A stretch of DNA of 64,000 bases from Miscanthus floridulus (lineage: Eukaryota; Streptophyta; Magnoliopsida; Poales; Poaceae). The stretch covers positions 62,815,798 through 62,879,797 of the forward strand of contig NC_089591.1 in assembly GCF_019320115.1 (NCBI RefSeq), written 5' to 3'. Positions within the stretch are counted from its first letter, which is position 1. Each line of letters opens with the position of its first letter. The notes beneath the pieces are model-generated. The model was not told the DNA's origin. It made no database searches and worked only from the letters and a program-made list of their open reading frames with translations. A program made the position numbers and the translations under genes. Positions 11,153 to 22,597 of the stretch are shown one piece after another.

Positions 11153-12599
11153 TGTGACATCTAAGAGGGGGGAGTGAATTAGGCAACTTAAAACTCTAAC
11201 TCTAAACTATGGTCTCTTTTTGTAACCTTAGCAAAACTATGCCGAAAGATAAACTATCTAAATGTGCAACTACAATTTTGCTAGTGTGTTGCTATCTCTA
11301 CCGTAAAAGGAGTTATGCAAACAATATAAATGCAGAAGCTAAAGAGTAAGATAAAGATATGCAAACTCCCGTCGATGACTCCGGTATTTTTACCGAGGTA
11401 TTGAGAAGCACGCAAGCTTCCCCCTAGCCCTCGTTGGAGCCCCTCGCAAGGAATCCCTCGCAAGGGCCAAGCTCTCGGTCGGGTACTCTAGGGATAGCCC
11501 CGAGCCTTCCCCACGCACAAGTGGGTCTCCAGTGTGCCTTCCGGCAAGCGTCTTCTGGACCGTTCCCCGCCGTCTTCACTATCAAGCTTCCGGCCAAACC
11601 ACCGAGGGCCTTGTTCCCTTCGCTACACGGTGGCGGCCACACCATAAACGCAGTTGATGTGATCTCGTAAGACTACAAGCCCCTCCAATATACAACAATG
11701 GTGCGCACAAGCATCGAGTGGTAAGAGGTATGCAAACCTCACTAAATACTAGGCCTAAACCTAGAGCAAGCACATAAGCGGTGGTCTAATCAACCTAAGC
11801 ACTTCGCAAAAGCACCTACACTAATCACCTAATGAATCACTAACCACTATGCAAGTGGAGATCACTAAAATGGTGTATCAACACCATTGATATGTTTTCT
11901 CAATATTCCACATCTCAAATGGCCAGTTGGGGGGGTCTATTTATAAGCCCCATAGAGAAAGTAGCCATCGGGGGCGAAAACCAGCTTTCTGTTACTAACC
12001 GGACGCTGTTGTCGTCCTGACCAGACGCGTCCGGTCGTCCCGACCGTTGAGCGCGCACGTAGAGATCGGACGCACTGCTGAGTCTGGTCATCATTGACCG
12101 GACGTGTCTAGTCGCATTTGAGCCGCTCTGGAACCTCTCTAGACATGATCGAACGCTGCACTTTGTGCGTCCGGTCATCCAGTGCCGTTGCGTCCGGTCC
12201 TCACTTAGTTGTTGCCACGACGATGAACAGTGAAGTTCGTGCGTCCGGTCACTGCCTCGCTCAGCGTCCGGTCGCTGCTGCTGACGCCTGTTGTTGCCGA
12301 GCAACTGATCAGACGCGTCCGGTCACCTCTGCCGAGCTCGTTTCTTCGCGATCTTGCGTTCGGCTTAGTTCCCATCTTCGTGCTATTTGCATGATATTTT
12401 TTGTCTTCTCTTGTGCTTCTAGGGTCTTGCTTATGGTGTTGATCGTGGGATCATCATGTCGCCTTCGTCTAAGTTATGTCTTGCACCCTATTGAACTACA
12501 AAATAATTACTTATAAATTTATCAGTCTAATTTGGTTGTGTTGGTCATCAAAGACCAAAATCCAAAGTAAATGGGCCTAGGGTCCATTTTCCTTTACAA
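11153..12599. mobile_element. nested solo-LTR-like unit (long copia-type LTR)
   Basis: Starts TGTGACATCTAAGAGGGGGG and ends CATTTTCCTTTACA, giving TGT...ACA ends. It sits between the copia 3' UTR and the copia polypurine tract, so it is a later insertion. The interior carries repeated ACCGGACGC/GCGTCCGGT palindromic motifs (about 11998-12325). The reverse complement is related to the solo LTR at 22598-24428: both have a GAGGG-rich GTGAATTAGG/GTGAATAGG end and a TTGGTTTTGG..TGATGA-type opposite end. I could not see a matching TSD (GGGAC on the left, AATGG on the right), so exact ends are approximate. No coding frame. Confidence 0.65.
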
Positions 12600-12607
12600 A
12601 TGGGGAG

Positions 12608-12789
12608 TGTTATGAATTATTATTTAGTGATCAATTAGGGATTAATCCAAGGGGTGTCATCTCACCCCTCTCTCTCTTTCACACTTGTAACCGCCCACAT
12701 GGGTCTTGTATATACACACACTGTTTATTGGGAATACAACAGAGAATCATTTGCATCTCTCGCTTTTGTCTCGCTCTCTACTTTCAACA
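12608..12789 (+). repeat. 3' LTR of copia element
   Basis: TGTTATGAATTATTATTTAG start, CTTTCAACA end. It is preceded by the polypurine tract AATGGGGAG and followed by the TSD AGGAC. Colinear with the 5' LTR at 3600-3782. Confidence 0.93.
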
Positions 12790-12832
12790 AGGACAAAATT
12801 AAAATGACTTTCAATTTGCAACGGAGGAAGTA
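12790..12832 (+). mobile_element. Stowaway-like MITE, right part
   Basis: AGGACAAAATTAAAATGACTTTC followed by a terminus containing CAACGGAGGAAGTA. The terminus is complementary to the left terminus at 3375 and continues that MITE beyond the copia insertion. Confidence 0.72.
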
Positions 12833-13845
12833 CATAATAAATCATGTTAAAAATTCTTTTAACATTCCTTGATGTAGAGTTGATTGTTAATCTAACTATA
12901 ATCATTTGAACTATGACAAGGATCTCAATTGTAAAGATCGGAAGATAAATTACAATACAGTAGGACGCTGATAATTGCATGGGCATGCAAGGAGAATTGC
13001 GATGAGAAATTTCTCTAGTGCAATGGTCGCTGTACAGGCGTGCAGCGTCTCGGCCTCAACGCCAGCGAACAACAAGATGCATCAGCGCTTCAGCGTCCTA
13101 CCGGTGCTTGCTCCACATGTACTTTTGGGCCAGCCCAAGCTAAAAATCTGCACTTTGCTGTTTTCTCACAGCTCTACGCCTCTACATAATACGTCTACAT
13201 AGAGCACGTAGCTGTCGGGGCCCTTGGCGTCGGAGGCCTGGAGCAGCCTTGCCCCAGGGCTGACCTTGGCTGACGGGTGACGGCTGGCGCGGGTCCTGTC
13301 GCAGGGACCGTTATGCGGTAGCGACGGGGCATGTCCTGCGCGTCTGGTACTCTGGTAGACCGTCGACCCTCTACCCACTTTCCGACAGTCCTACAAATGA
13401 AGTGTCTCAACTAGCTCTCTTTCTCGCACCAAGTGGCGACCTGCAGGCTGCCGCCGCGTTACCTGCGCTGCTAGTGGTTCCAACACCTCAAGTGCGATGG
13501 CAAGCGGTCACGGGTGACGGCTTGTGGCAGTGGCAGGTGTTGTCCGCTACGATGCGACCCCCCTGGTGAGCCGTCTCGAGGCTTTCTTGATATGCAAGGA
13601 TCCTCCCTGTGCTCAGAGGGGCTGACAAGCGGATCCATAGCCCTCTGCTCTGCGGGCTTGGGGAGTTTCTTGTCCTATGTGTCACGCCCATTGCGTGGCG
13701 CTGTCGAGAAAGTGGCCGACAGTGGCTTCAGCTATGGAAAGGGGAATTTTGGAGCTGGCTTCTGGTCTTCGCTCGGGATATTTGTTGCCCCCGAGCCAAG
13801 GCTGGGACGATAACTGTTTTTTTGGTGAGTAGAGAAGCATTGCTA
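12833..13845. other. unassigned stretch
   Basis: AT-rich to about 12980, then GC-rich (13190-13845). Several overlapping open frames exist on both strands, but none shows a domain or a plausible gene structure. The segment near 13200-13400 (TCGGGGCCCTTGGCG, GCGCGGGTCCTGTCGCAGGG) has the look of retrotransposon UTR sequence, but I cannot assign it. Confidence 0.4.
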
Positions 13846-14800
13846 GCGTCCCGATGTCTGGACGGACGACGCGTCCGGAAGCCCGCAACTATGGTCCTTT
13901 TTCCGCGCCGTTTTGTGCGCCCCTTGGTGCCCGCGTCGCCCCGAACGTCACCGACATCGAGAAGAGGGGGAGGGGCGACGGATGCCTAGCCGGCGCTGGG
14001 AGGAGGAGGAGACACCGAGGCGAGGCAGCAGATGGCGAGAAGGGAGACAACACCCAATCTACTTTTGAAACATTTAGATGCAACAATTATAACATACGTC
14101 TGAAGCCAGATGAAACACTTGAAATATGCATCTGAAACGCTTGCAAAAACACCTAAAAACACTCAAAACCATTGTAAAAAGATATACAACATCCAGATAA
14201 AACACTTGCAACAAATGTGTGAAACATATGCAACATCCAAAATAAACACACTTGCAGCATACGTCCGGAAAACAAATAAAACATTGGGAACAGAAGCCTG
14301 CAACATATGTGTACAACCATTGCAATATGTGTAACATTCCGATCTACTTTTTTCAGCATTCACATGAAACACTCGCAGCATACCTATGAAACATCTAAAA
14401 CACTTCAAACATAGGCTTGCAACATACATTTTTCACCCTTCTTCCGTACGACGTGGCGCAGAGCGGGGGAACGGTCAGTTACGACCAGTCGGCGACACGA
14501 GGATGGTGGATAACGGCCGATGGGAGGTCGCGTCAGCCAAGCCAGCAGTGGACCCGGCACTAGAGCTGCCGAGGATGGAGGATGATGGCCACGAAGCACG
14601 GTCGGAGGCAAGGAAGATGAGCGCGTGGGCAGGAGGACAACGACGGTTATTTAGGAGATGGGAGGTCGCGCCGGCCAGGTCGGCGGCGGACCGGGTGTCG
14701 GAGCTACCGAGGATGGAGGACGACGGCCACGAAGCGCGGGCGGAGGTGAGGAAGACAAGCGTGGTGGAGTCGGGCGCGGAAGACGAGCTCAGTGGATAAG
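13846..14800. repeat. MULE-like degenerate repeat region
   Basis: 13846-14040 contains GCTAGCGTCC and ACGCGTCCGGA motifs. 14045-14440 is a run of degenerate ~20-25-bp units of the form GAAACACTTGCAACATA (for example ATGAAACACTTGAAATATGC, AAACACTTGCAACAAATGTG). 14450-14800 is GC-rich (GGAGGTCGCG, CGGCGACACGAG), with two related blocks containing GAGCTGCCGAGGATGGAGGA-type sequence about 135 bp apart. I associate this combination with Mutator-like non-autonomous elements of grasses, but no convincing TIR pair or 9-bp TSD was found. Confidence 0.4.
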
Positions 14801-14809
14801 GCTGTGATG

Positions 14810-15290
14810 GGCATAGAAAAAAAATAGCGGGCTATAGCGGCACTATAGCGTCCGGAGAGGCTTGACGCTACGCTATTGCTCTTTGTGCCGCTATGCCAAC
14901 TTTGACCACTGTTGCGAGCTATAACGCCGCTAAGTTGCATAGCTTTAGCACCAAAATAGTGGCACTATTTCATATTTGTCTACTTATCGTTTGCTTACTA
15001 ATTTAATTAGTTATTTCCTACTTATTTGGTATTTTGGACAATTAAACATTAGAGTTTTACGAATCATATTGTAATGTCATATTGATAATGTTACCTAGAT
15101 TTATGGAGTCTTAGAAACATATTTATGTTCATCTAATTTCATATTTAACATGTTTTTTATCAATTACTGGTGTTTTTCATGCTTATTTTATAAAAACGCT
15201 TTCTGTCGTAGTACCGCTGTAGCTTCGTAGTTGCTAAAAAAAAATTACCGCTATTTTTAATGGACCGCTATTTTAAACCATGGCGCGCGA
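14810..15290. repeat. degenerate foldback-type element with TAGCGG motifs
   Basis: Left side AAAAATAGCGGGCTATAGCGG, right side ACCGCTATTTTTAATGGACC and CCGCTATTTTAAACC. These are partly complementary, with ATAGCG/CGCTAT motifs clustered at the ends and AT-rich DNA between. Looks like a decayed DNA transposon or MITE; the family is not assigned. 15291-15692 has no recognised feature. Confidence 0.4.
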
Positions 15291-15729
15291 CGAGTGAACT
15301 AGCGTCCATTTTTTTTAATAGAGGAGCTTTTCGGACGGACACGGAGGTCCTATCTGAAGCATATGGTCTATATGGATCTGACCTCGCACTAGCGTTTGCT
15401 AAATTTGAACACGCTATTTTTGGTTAGTAGCGGTAGAAGTAGTGAGCGACGGCCGCTCGAGTGGCTGCTGTTACCGGCGCTACCAACTGAATCGATGGAT
15501 GAGGGATGACATACATGCATGCATGCGATGTAACCGCGCGCTGACCCATTGTTGAGGAGTCTACCTCCATCGTTATCCGGCCCAGGTGTCCTTTTGCACC
15601 CGCCCCCGTTGTTTAGTCGATCGCCACTGAGGAGCCCCCATCACTGTTCCATGGATCCACAAAACGACGAACCGAAACCAGCGACAGCGATGCACGAGTA
15701 GATAAACGACTTTTGATCACTTTGAAATT

Positions 15730-16025
15730 TGGCTTTAGTCCTGATATTTTTCACGTCCAGGATTGGAGAGATCTTTAGTCTCGGTTTGTAGCTCTAATCA
15801 GGACTAAAAATCCCTACCCAACGGCTACTGCGGCTGACTTTTATTGCAGGGGACCTTTAGTCCCGGTTGAAGCTACTAACCGAGACTAAATGTTAACTTT
15901 TACTCCCAGTTGGTCCCTCCAACCAGGAGTAAAAGTCTACTCTCGGCTAGAGGCTCTGTCCGAGATTAGGAATGGACCTTTAGCCTCGGTTTATGTCTCC
16001 AACAAGGACTAAAGGTCCCCTCCTA
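15730..16025 (+). repeat. 5' subterminal repeats of the large CACTA element
   Basis: Multiple direct and inverted copies of CTTTAGTCCCGGTT / ACCGAGACTAAA (for example 15851-15865 and around 15878-15890, plus diverged TTTAGTCTCGG and TTTAGCCTCGG). In En/Spm-type elements such repeats bind the element-encoded TNPA-like protein. They are followed by a TATA-like CTCCTATATAGCC (16021-16033), a candidate promoter for the element's first transcript. Confidence 0.8.
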
Positions 16026-16468
16026 TATAGCCCTTGTTCCTCCCCGAGCCCGAGCCACTTCGAGCTCAGTGATCTTGCTTCATCGCCGGCCTCTCTTCTT
16101 CCTCATCACCGGTGTATCACAAGATTTCTTCCATTCCTCCATCGATTCTTCGGTTCTGAAGGTTACCAACTTTATACTCTCATGTTTCATCAGTAGCTTA
16201 TTTTATTTTATGGACTAGATATATGTGGTTTTTTTATGTTAGATTTTTTTTATTTGTAAGCCAATTAAGCTCAAAATCACTTTAAAGTTTGCGTATTTGG
16301 ATGATGGAAGGTTAAAGTAGTTATTCAAAACTAGTATTGAGTTTTCAATTCTAGCATGCATAGCACACTTGATGGTTTAGAGATATAGAGAATTTTAAAG
16401 TTTTTTTAATTTTATTTGTTTATAAAATGAGAAATTTATATTATATTAAAAATGAGTATAGAGAGTAG

Positions 16469-16939
16469 ATGGCAACTGCTTCTAGGTCCTCGGCCTGTCA
16501 TCGGGTTCCAAAGCGGCTGAGGCTGGACCTTCATCTCATTGCATGCGGCAAGTGTGAGGAGAAGATTGTGATGGAGTACCGGGTGAGGAAGGAGTGTTCC
16601 AACAAGGGCCTTATCTTCTACAAGTGTCCGGATCACAAATATGAGTTATTTTGTCGCATTTGATGATTATGGTTAATTTATACTTATTTTTATGATGATT
16701 GTGATTAAAGTTCTAAATTTTTGTTTTAATTTCAGTGGGATGGCACTGTATGTTCAGGCTGGTACTGGGAGGAAGAGTATGTTGAACACGTGCAAAACTC
16801 TCTTCCACAGGCGGCTATGGCGGCTAATGAGGCAGTGATCCTGCGGAAGAAGTCCATAGATATTGAACAAATGCATGATCTGTCTGTTTTAGTTGGGATT
16901 GGTCGCGAAATCCTTATGCTGCTGAAGTGTATTTTAGCT
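16469..16939 (+). pseudogene. zf-GRF domain gene inside CACTA element (two exons, donor lost)
   Basis: Exon 1 (16469-about 16650) encodes a Cys-containing segment (ACGKCEEKIVMEYRVRKE, then FYKCPDH). Exon 2 (16735-16939, after a TTTAATTTCAG acceptor) continues with WDGTVCSGWYWEEEYVEHVQ. Together they give the CxxC, KCP, W..C..W.W pattern of a GRF zinc finger (PF06839), a small nucleic-acid-binding fold often seen in the first gene of grass CACTA elements. At the expected exon 1 boundary the sequence reads AAATATGAGTT with no GT, so the donor seems lost; read straight through, the frame ends at a TGA at 16661-16663. Its role for the element is unknown. Confidence 0.68.
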
Positions 16940-17081
16940 TAAGTTTTTTTAGTGGTAGTTGGGATTGTCTACATTGTAGCGAGACTTTCATAAATTAATA
17001 ACTTGTGTGGTAGCATGCATGTCGTATAATTAACTAATTATATTCTAGATTTTAATATGGTATGTATGTCATGTAATGCAG

Positions 17082-20000
17082 ATGAGCCGGCATTAGATGT
17101 ACAATGTTGATCGCCGCTCCCAAGAGTTCATTGAGGGCGTGCAATCTTTCTTACGTGTGGCTGAGGCAAACAAACGCGATGGTTTCATATGCTGTCCATG
17201 TGCCATATGTAAGAATTTGAAGGAATATGTTAGCTCAAGGAGTCTTCATTCACACTTGTTGAAGTGGGGTTTCATGCCAAACTATATTTGTTGGACGAAG
17301 TACCGAGAAACTGGGGTTGTAATGAAAGAAGGTGAAGAAGAACAATGGGACGATGATGACATTATTGCTGAATATGGTGCCTTCAATGATACTGCAATGG
17401 GGGAAGCTGAAGAAGAGGTAGTGACAGAAGATGAGCCCGCTGATGGTCTTGGTCAGGCTATTCGTGACACACAAAGAGAATGCGAAAGTGAAAAGGAGAA
17501 GATCAAGTTCGAGCACATGCTAGAGGATCATAAGAAATTGCTATACCCAACTTGTGATGCGGGACAGAAAGAGTTGGGTACCACACTAGAATTGCTGCAA
17601 TGGAAGGCAAAGAATGGTGTATCTGACAAGGGATTTGGGGAGTTACTAAAAATCCAAAAGAAGATACTTCCGAAGGATAACGAATTGCCCGTCACTACGT
17701 ACGAAGCAAAACAGGTAGTCTGCCCTTTAGGATTAGAAATCCAGAAGATACATGCATGTCCTAATGACTGCATCCTCTACCGTGGCGAGGAGTACGAGAA
17801 GTTAGATGCATGCCCGGTATGTCATGCATCGTGGTATAAGATCAAATGAGATGACCCTGGTGATGTTGAGGACGAAAGTCCCATGAAGAAAATCCCTGCC
17901 AAGATTATGTGCTCCTATAATACCACGCTTGAAATGTCTGTTTAGAAACAAAGACCATACAAAGTTGTTGCGATGGCATAAAGAAGACCATAAGGTAGAC
18001 AATATGTTGAGACACCCTGCTGATGGGTCCCAGTAGAGAGCAATCGATAGAGAATTCCCAGAGTTTGCAAATAATGCAAGAAACTTAAGGTTTGCTTTAA
18101 GTATGGATGGTATGAATCCTTTTGGGGAGCAGAGCAATAATCATAGCACTTGACCTGTTACTCTATGTATCTACAACCTTCCTCCCTGGTTATGCATGAA
18201 GCATAAGTTTATTATGATGCCAGTGCTCATCCAAGGCCTAAGGCAACCTAGCAATGACATCGATGTGTATATGAGGCCACTAGTTGAAGAACTTCTACTT
18301 TTGTGTAACATACCAGGTGTACGTGTGTGGGATGAGCACAAACAAGAGCACTTTGACCTACGAGCATTGTTGTTCGTAACAATCAATGATTGGCCTGCTC
18401 TAAGTAATTTTTTAGGACAATCAAACAAGGGGTATAATGCATGCACGCACTGTTTCAATGACATTAAAGGTATATTCTTGAAAAAATGTTGAAAGATCAT
18501 GTACCTTGGCCATCGTTGATTTCTTCCTACGAATTACCCCCTAAGAAAGAAAGGCAGGCATTTTAAAGGTAAGGCAGACCACCAGACCAAGCCAGGCAAC
18601 CAAACTGGTGAGGATGTACTCAATATGGTCAAGGATGTGAAAGTAGTATTTGGAAAGGCACATGGCAGCGAACCTGTTCCGAACGACGCTGACGGTCACG
18701 CACCCATGTGAAAGAAGAAGTCCATATTTTGGGAGCTACCCTATTGACAAGTCCTAGAGGTCCATAGCGCGATCGACGTGATGCACCTGCTGAAGAATCT
18801 TTGTGTAAACCTACTAGGCTTCATGGGTGTGTATGGGAAGCCTAAGGACACACTTGAAGCACGATAGGACCTGCGGTGTTTGAAAGAACGAGACAACCTA
18901 CATCTAGAGAAGACAGATGATGGACGCCATTACTTAAGTCCTGCCAGCTACACTCTTAGCAAAGAAGAGAAAGAAAGCATGTTTGGATGCCTAGCAAGCA
19001 TCAAAGTACCATCTGGATTCTCCTCGAATATAAAGGGTATAATAAATGTGCCAGAGAAGAAATTCCTAAACTTAAAGTCCTATGACTGCCACGTGCTCAT
19101 GATGTAATTGCTTCTAGTTGTATTAAGAGGAATTCTACCTCCAAATGTATGTCTAGCCACCGTGAAGCTATGTGTATTCCTCAATGCAATTTCTCAGAAG
19201 GCAATCGATCTAATGGATCTAGCTAAACAACAGAATGATGTTGTTCAATGTCTTGTCAGTTTTGAGTTGGTGTTCCCTCCTTCCTTCTTTAATATCACGA
19301 CACACCTCCTAGTTCACCTGGTCGAGGAAATTAGCATTCTCAGGCCTGTGTTCCTACACAACATGTTTCCCTTTGAGAGGTTCATGGAAGTCCTAAAGAA
19401 ATATGTTCACAATCGTACTCGACCAGAAGGAAGTATCGCCAAGGGCTATGAAACAAAGGAGGTCATTGAGTTTTCTATTGACTTTATTCCTGACCTTGAC
19501 CCGATTGGTGTTCCTGAATTGCGACACGAGGGGAGACTAAGTGGAAAGGGGATACTAGGGAAGAAACCATATATTGGTACGTAGGACAATTATTTTAATA
19601 AAGCACACTACACAATTCTGCAAAACTCCTCCTTGGTGGATTCGTATACGTATATCGAGACACATAAAGAGTTGCTCTGATTCGAGTTTCCAGGGAAGTT
19701 TGAAGCTTGGATTACGCGTCAGCACATGGAAACTTTCAGCGACTGGTTGTGAAAAGAATGTCAGGGTGATGAGAGTATTGATGAGCAATTGTATTTGTTG
19801 GCTAGGCAGCCATCGTGGCATATCCTCACATACAAAGGGTATGAGATAAATGGGAATACATTTTACACAGTAGCCCAAGATAAAAAGAGCACCAACCAAA
19901 ATAGTGGTGTCCGCATAGATGCCACCGACCCTAATGGAAATAAATAAACATATTATGGCCGCATAGAGAAGATCTAGGAATTAAACTATGCAACTACTTT

Positions 20001-20435
20001 TAAGGTACCTTTGTTCAAGTGCCAATGGGTAAAGGCGACTAGAGGCAGGGTAGCAGTCGACAACTAGTATGAAATGACAACCGTGGACCTCAACAATATT
20101 GGGTACAAAGACGAACCATTCGTCCTTGCCAATGATGTGAATCAGGTGTTCTATGTTAAGGACATGTCTACAAAACCGAAGAGAGAAAAAAACAACAACG
20201 ACCCAATCAATGAGCCAAAGCGCCACATAGTTTTTTAGGGAAAAGAAACATTGTCGGAATTGAAGATAAGTCAGACATATCAGAAGATTATGAAAAGGAT
20301 GACCGAATTCCACCCTTCACAGTGAACAAAGACCCAAGCATCCAGCTAAATGATGAGGACACTCTATGGTTACGGCGCGATTATAACCAAGGGATATACA
20401 TTAAGAAGAAGTTCACTACTGTGCCCGCTTGATAT
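17082..20435 (+). pseudogene. TNP2-type CACTA transposase (TNPD), multiply broken
   Basis: The likely start ATG is at 17082, right after an intron-like acceptor (AATGCAG), with a TAG at codon 5 (17094-17096). Domains in order: an N-terminal transposase-associated region (17097-about 17330: RRSQEFIEGV, CPCAICKN, HLLKWGFMPNY); an acidic linker; the zinc-binding region ending CPVCHASWYKIK; the TNP2 catalytic region (about 17900-18860: FALSMDGMNPFG, YNLPPWLCMKHKF, DVYMRPLVEELL, VWDEHK, CTHCFND, AIDVMHLLKNLC); DUF4218 (about 18880-19570: FLHNMFPFERFMEVLKKYVHN, ARPEGS-like RPEGSIAKGY, VPELRHEGRLSGKG); and DUF4216 (about 19980-20240: WVKATRGRVAVDN, NDVNQVFYVKD). Stops occur at 17848-17850, in the catalytic region and elsewhere, with at least one frameshift near 17900. 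The enzyme would cut and paste the element; this copy is dead. Confidence 0.9.
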
Positions 20436-21105
20436 ATATAATGATGTTTAATAGTATGTATTAGAGGTATTATGTAATAATTGTGAATTCTGAGATGTTT
20501 ATTAGGTGTTTTCTTTTTTTCTATGTTTAGATTAAATTTGTGTTTGATGGTGGGATTTCCATGTCGCACAAAGCAAAAAGCAAAAGCAATGCATCTAATG
20601 TGAAAAAATTAGTGAAAAAATTGTTTTAGTCCCGGCTTAATATGGTGATTTATTAGACCTATTATGTAATAATTGTGACTTCAGATTTTTTTGTCGTGTT
20701 TTCATATTTTCTACGGTTTAAATGAATTTTCTGCTTGACGGTGGATTTCCCGTGGAGAATGTGTGATGAAAAACCAAATGATCAACGTTAATAAGATGTG
20801 AAAACTAATTTCCTATCAAAAAGCAATAGTTTTAATAATTTTAATCAAGTAGTATATTTTTGCATGGTGCAAATTATAATTATTATTTACACTAGGTTAA
20901 ATATTTATACAGTAAAACAAAAGAGTTTAGGTTACAAATTTTTGTTGTGTATAATAATGCAAAACCAAGTCCAGAAATTTTTTTATAATTTTTTTGGATA
21001 ATATTTTATTTATTAGGCAATTAATAACTCTCTGCATATTTATATAAAAGAAATATATAAAAAAAGGAAAAACTTCTAGAAACTACCAGAATGCCAACTG
21101 CAGCC
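20436..21105 (+). other. post-TNP2 spacer with direct duplication
   Basis: The block GGTATTATGTAATAATTGTGA...TTTCC (about 20466-20560) is followed by a second, diverged copy (about 20659-20755: CTATTATGTAATAATTGTGA), a spacing of about 195 bp. One isolated TTTTAGTCCCGGCTTAA (20624-20640) lies between them. The rest is AT-rich with no gene. Confidence 0.6.
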
Positions 21106-21340
21106 CACCTTTACTCCCGGGTGGATCAACCACCTGGGACTAAAGGTGGGCTACGTTTTCGCGGCCCACCAAAAAATAACTTTAGTCCCGGGTCGTGGCT
21201 GCACCCGGGACTAAAGGTCTGACCTTTAGTCCCGGTTCTAACAATCACCCGGGACTAAAGGTCCTTTAGTCCCGGGCCATGGCTTCACCCGGGACTAAAG
21301 ATCCCCTAAATATATATCGCCTCATCTTCTTCTCTGCCTC
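21106..21340. repeat. internal copy of CACTA subterminal-type repeats with TATA-like sequence
   Basis: At least six copies of CTTTAGTCCCGGG or CCCGGGACTAAAG in alternating orientation, including the hairpin-capable pair CCACCTTTACTCCCGGGTGG / CCACCTGGGACTAAAGGTGG. They are followed by TAAATATATATCGCC (21307-21321) and CT-rich leader-like DNA. This repeats the architecture of the element's 5' end (15730-16040) but sits between its two main genes, where it could be a second promoter region or a remnant of another CACTA end. Confidence 0.65.
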
Positions 21341-22597
21341 CATCATCTTCATTCGTCGCCCGAGAGCCACCACGCCGCCGTCGCTCCTCATCGGCTCCAA
21401 CTGCCTCCACGCGCCTCTCCCATCTCTCGCCATCTCCGCTGGCGGCCTGGCTTATGCCTCTCCTGTTCGTGCGCGGCACCCAGACCCGGATCCATCGCCA
21501 TCGTCCTTGCCCTCACCTAGATCTAATTTGGATCTGCCATGCCCTCATCGCCGTCATCGATCCTCATCCTCGACATCGCCAGCTTTGTCCCTGGCTCCAC
21601 GCACTCGCACGCCTCGCCGTGCGCTCGTCGTCCTCTTCACCAGAGCGCTCGTCGTCGTCCCCTTTGTCAGAGCGCTCGTCGTCGTCCCCATCGCCACGCG
21701 CTCATCCTCGTTGTCCCTGTCGCCATGCGCTCATCCTCATCATCGAGAGATCACCTCCGGCCAGCAGCGCGCCTCAAGCTCGTCCTTCGTCCCTGGCGGC
21801 TGGCTCTACGTGCACGCGCGCCTCGTTCTGGCTAGCTCCACACGCTCGTCATCCTCCATGCTCATCGTCCTCGATCTCCTCACCGTGCGCGCTTGTGCTC
21901 GTGCTCGTCCTCACCATTGTGCTTGTACTCGCCGTGCTATATGTGAGCAACAGTGTGTGTATGAGTGTGTTTAGGGGTGGCCTTGAGGCACCTCCATTCT
22001 GCTTGTTCTGCGCCGCGGTCCTCAGCTCCATCAAAATCTATCTGATGACAGATTGTTTTTTTTCATTGTAGCCTCGCTCGATCCTAGGGAGCGAAACAAG
22101 TAGCTCATCATCCAGATAGACAAGAGGTCAAGAGCCATTTTAATTAGCTCTCTCATGGAAGCAAGCGAAATCATCTCGTCTCAACAAATCTGAAGATGCT
22201 CTGATTTGGTAAAGGAACCAAACACCGAGATTTGCTTGGAATCCTCGTTCAGCAACACAAATATATATGGTGTCGAGCAATAATGAAACCGAATACATAT
22301 ACCTACACTACACCCTTAGGGTATGCTTGGTGTACGTGTAAGCACGATGAATGTTTTAATTAGAGCCGGCAACCTCTTTTTTTGGCGTGAATTAATCCTT
22401 TTTTTACCTGGACCTGTCAAGTGACACATCAAAATCGTGTTACTCGATTCAGCGTTAGTTCTTGTTATTTGTTAACTAAACTGAAGTAAACACGCTACTA
22501 TACACCGCTTCATCCCACCTTACATAAAACATCAAATCATGTGGGAGCACGTATGTGAATCTTACCCCACGGCTTTGCCACCATGCCACCGCGGCAT
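21341..22597. other. spacer between CACTA genes
   Basis: 21341-21970 is C-rich with long overlapping frames in all forward phases; the translations are Ser/Pro/Arg/His low-complexity and I do not regard them as genes. 21970-22597 has no feature I recognise. Confidence 0.5.

Larger units (their letters stand above)
3600..12789 (+). mobile_element. complete but decayed Ty1/copia element with nested insertions
   Basis: Delimited by two LTRs of about 183 bp (3600-3782 and 12608-12789) flanked by an identical 5-bp TSD, AGGAC (3595-3599 and 12790-12794). A polypurine-like tract (AATGGGGAG, 12599-12607) precedes the 3' LTR. The internal region holds recognisable but stop-riddled gag, integrase, RT and RNase H remnants in the usual copia order. 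By eye the two LTRs differ at roughly 9% of positions, which suggests an old insertion. Two younger elements sit inside: a 123-bp MITE at 3789-3911 and a solo-LTR-like unit at 11153-12599. Confidence 0.92.

Noticed and set aside
11148..12604. TSD for the nested unit at 11153-12599
   Set aside because: The flanking pentamers GGGAC and AATGG do not match, so no duplication is claimed and the ends are treated as approximate.
14386..14799. 137-codon frame in the MULE-like region
   Set aside because: Made of two related GC-rich blocks (about 135 bp apart) within repetitive DNA. No domain recognised.
21279..22071. 231- and 205-codon overlapping frames between the CACTA genes
   Set aside because: Two phases of the same C-rich sequence with His/Arg/Ser repeats. 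No domain; more likely leader or spacer DNA.
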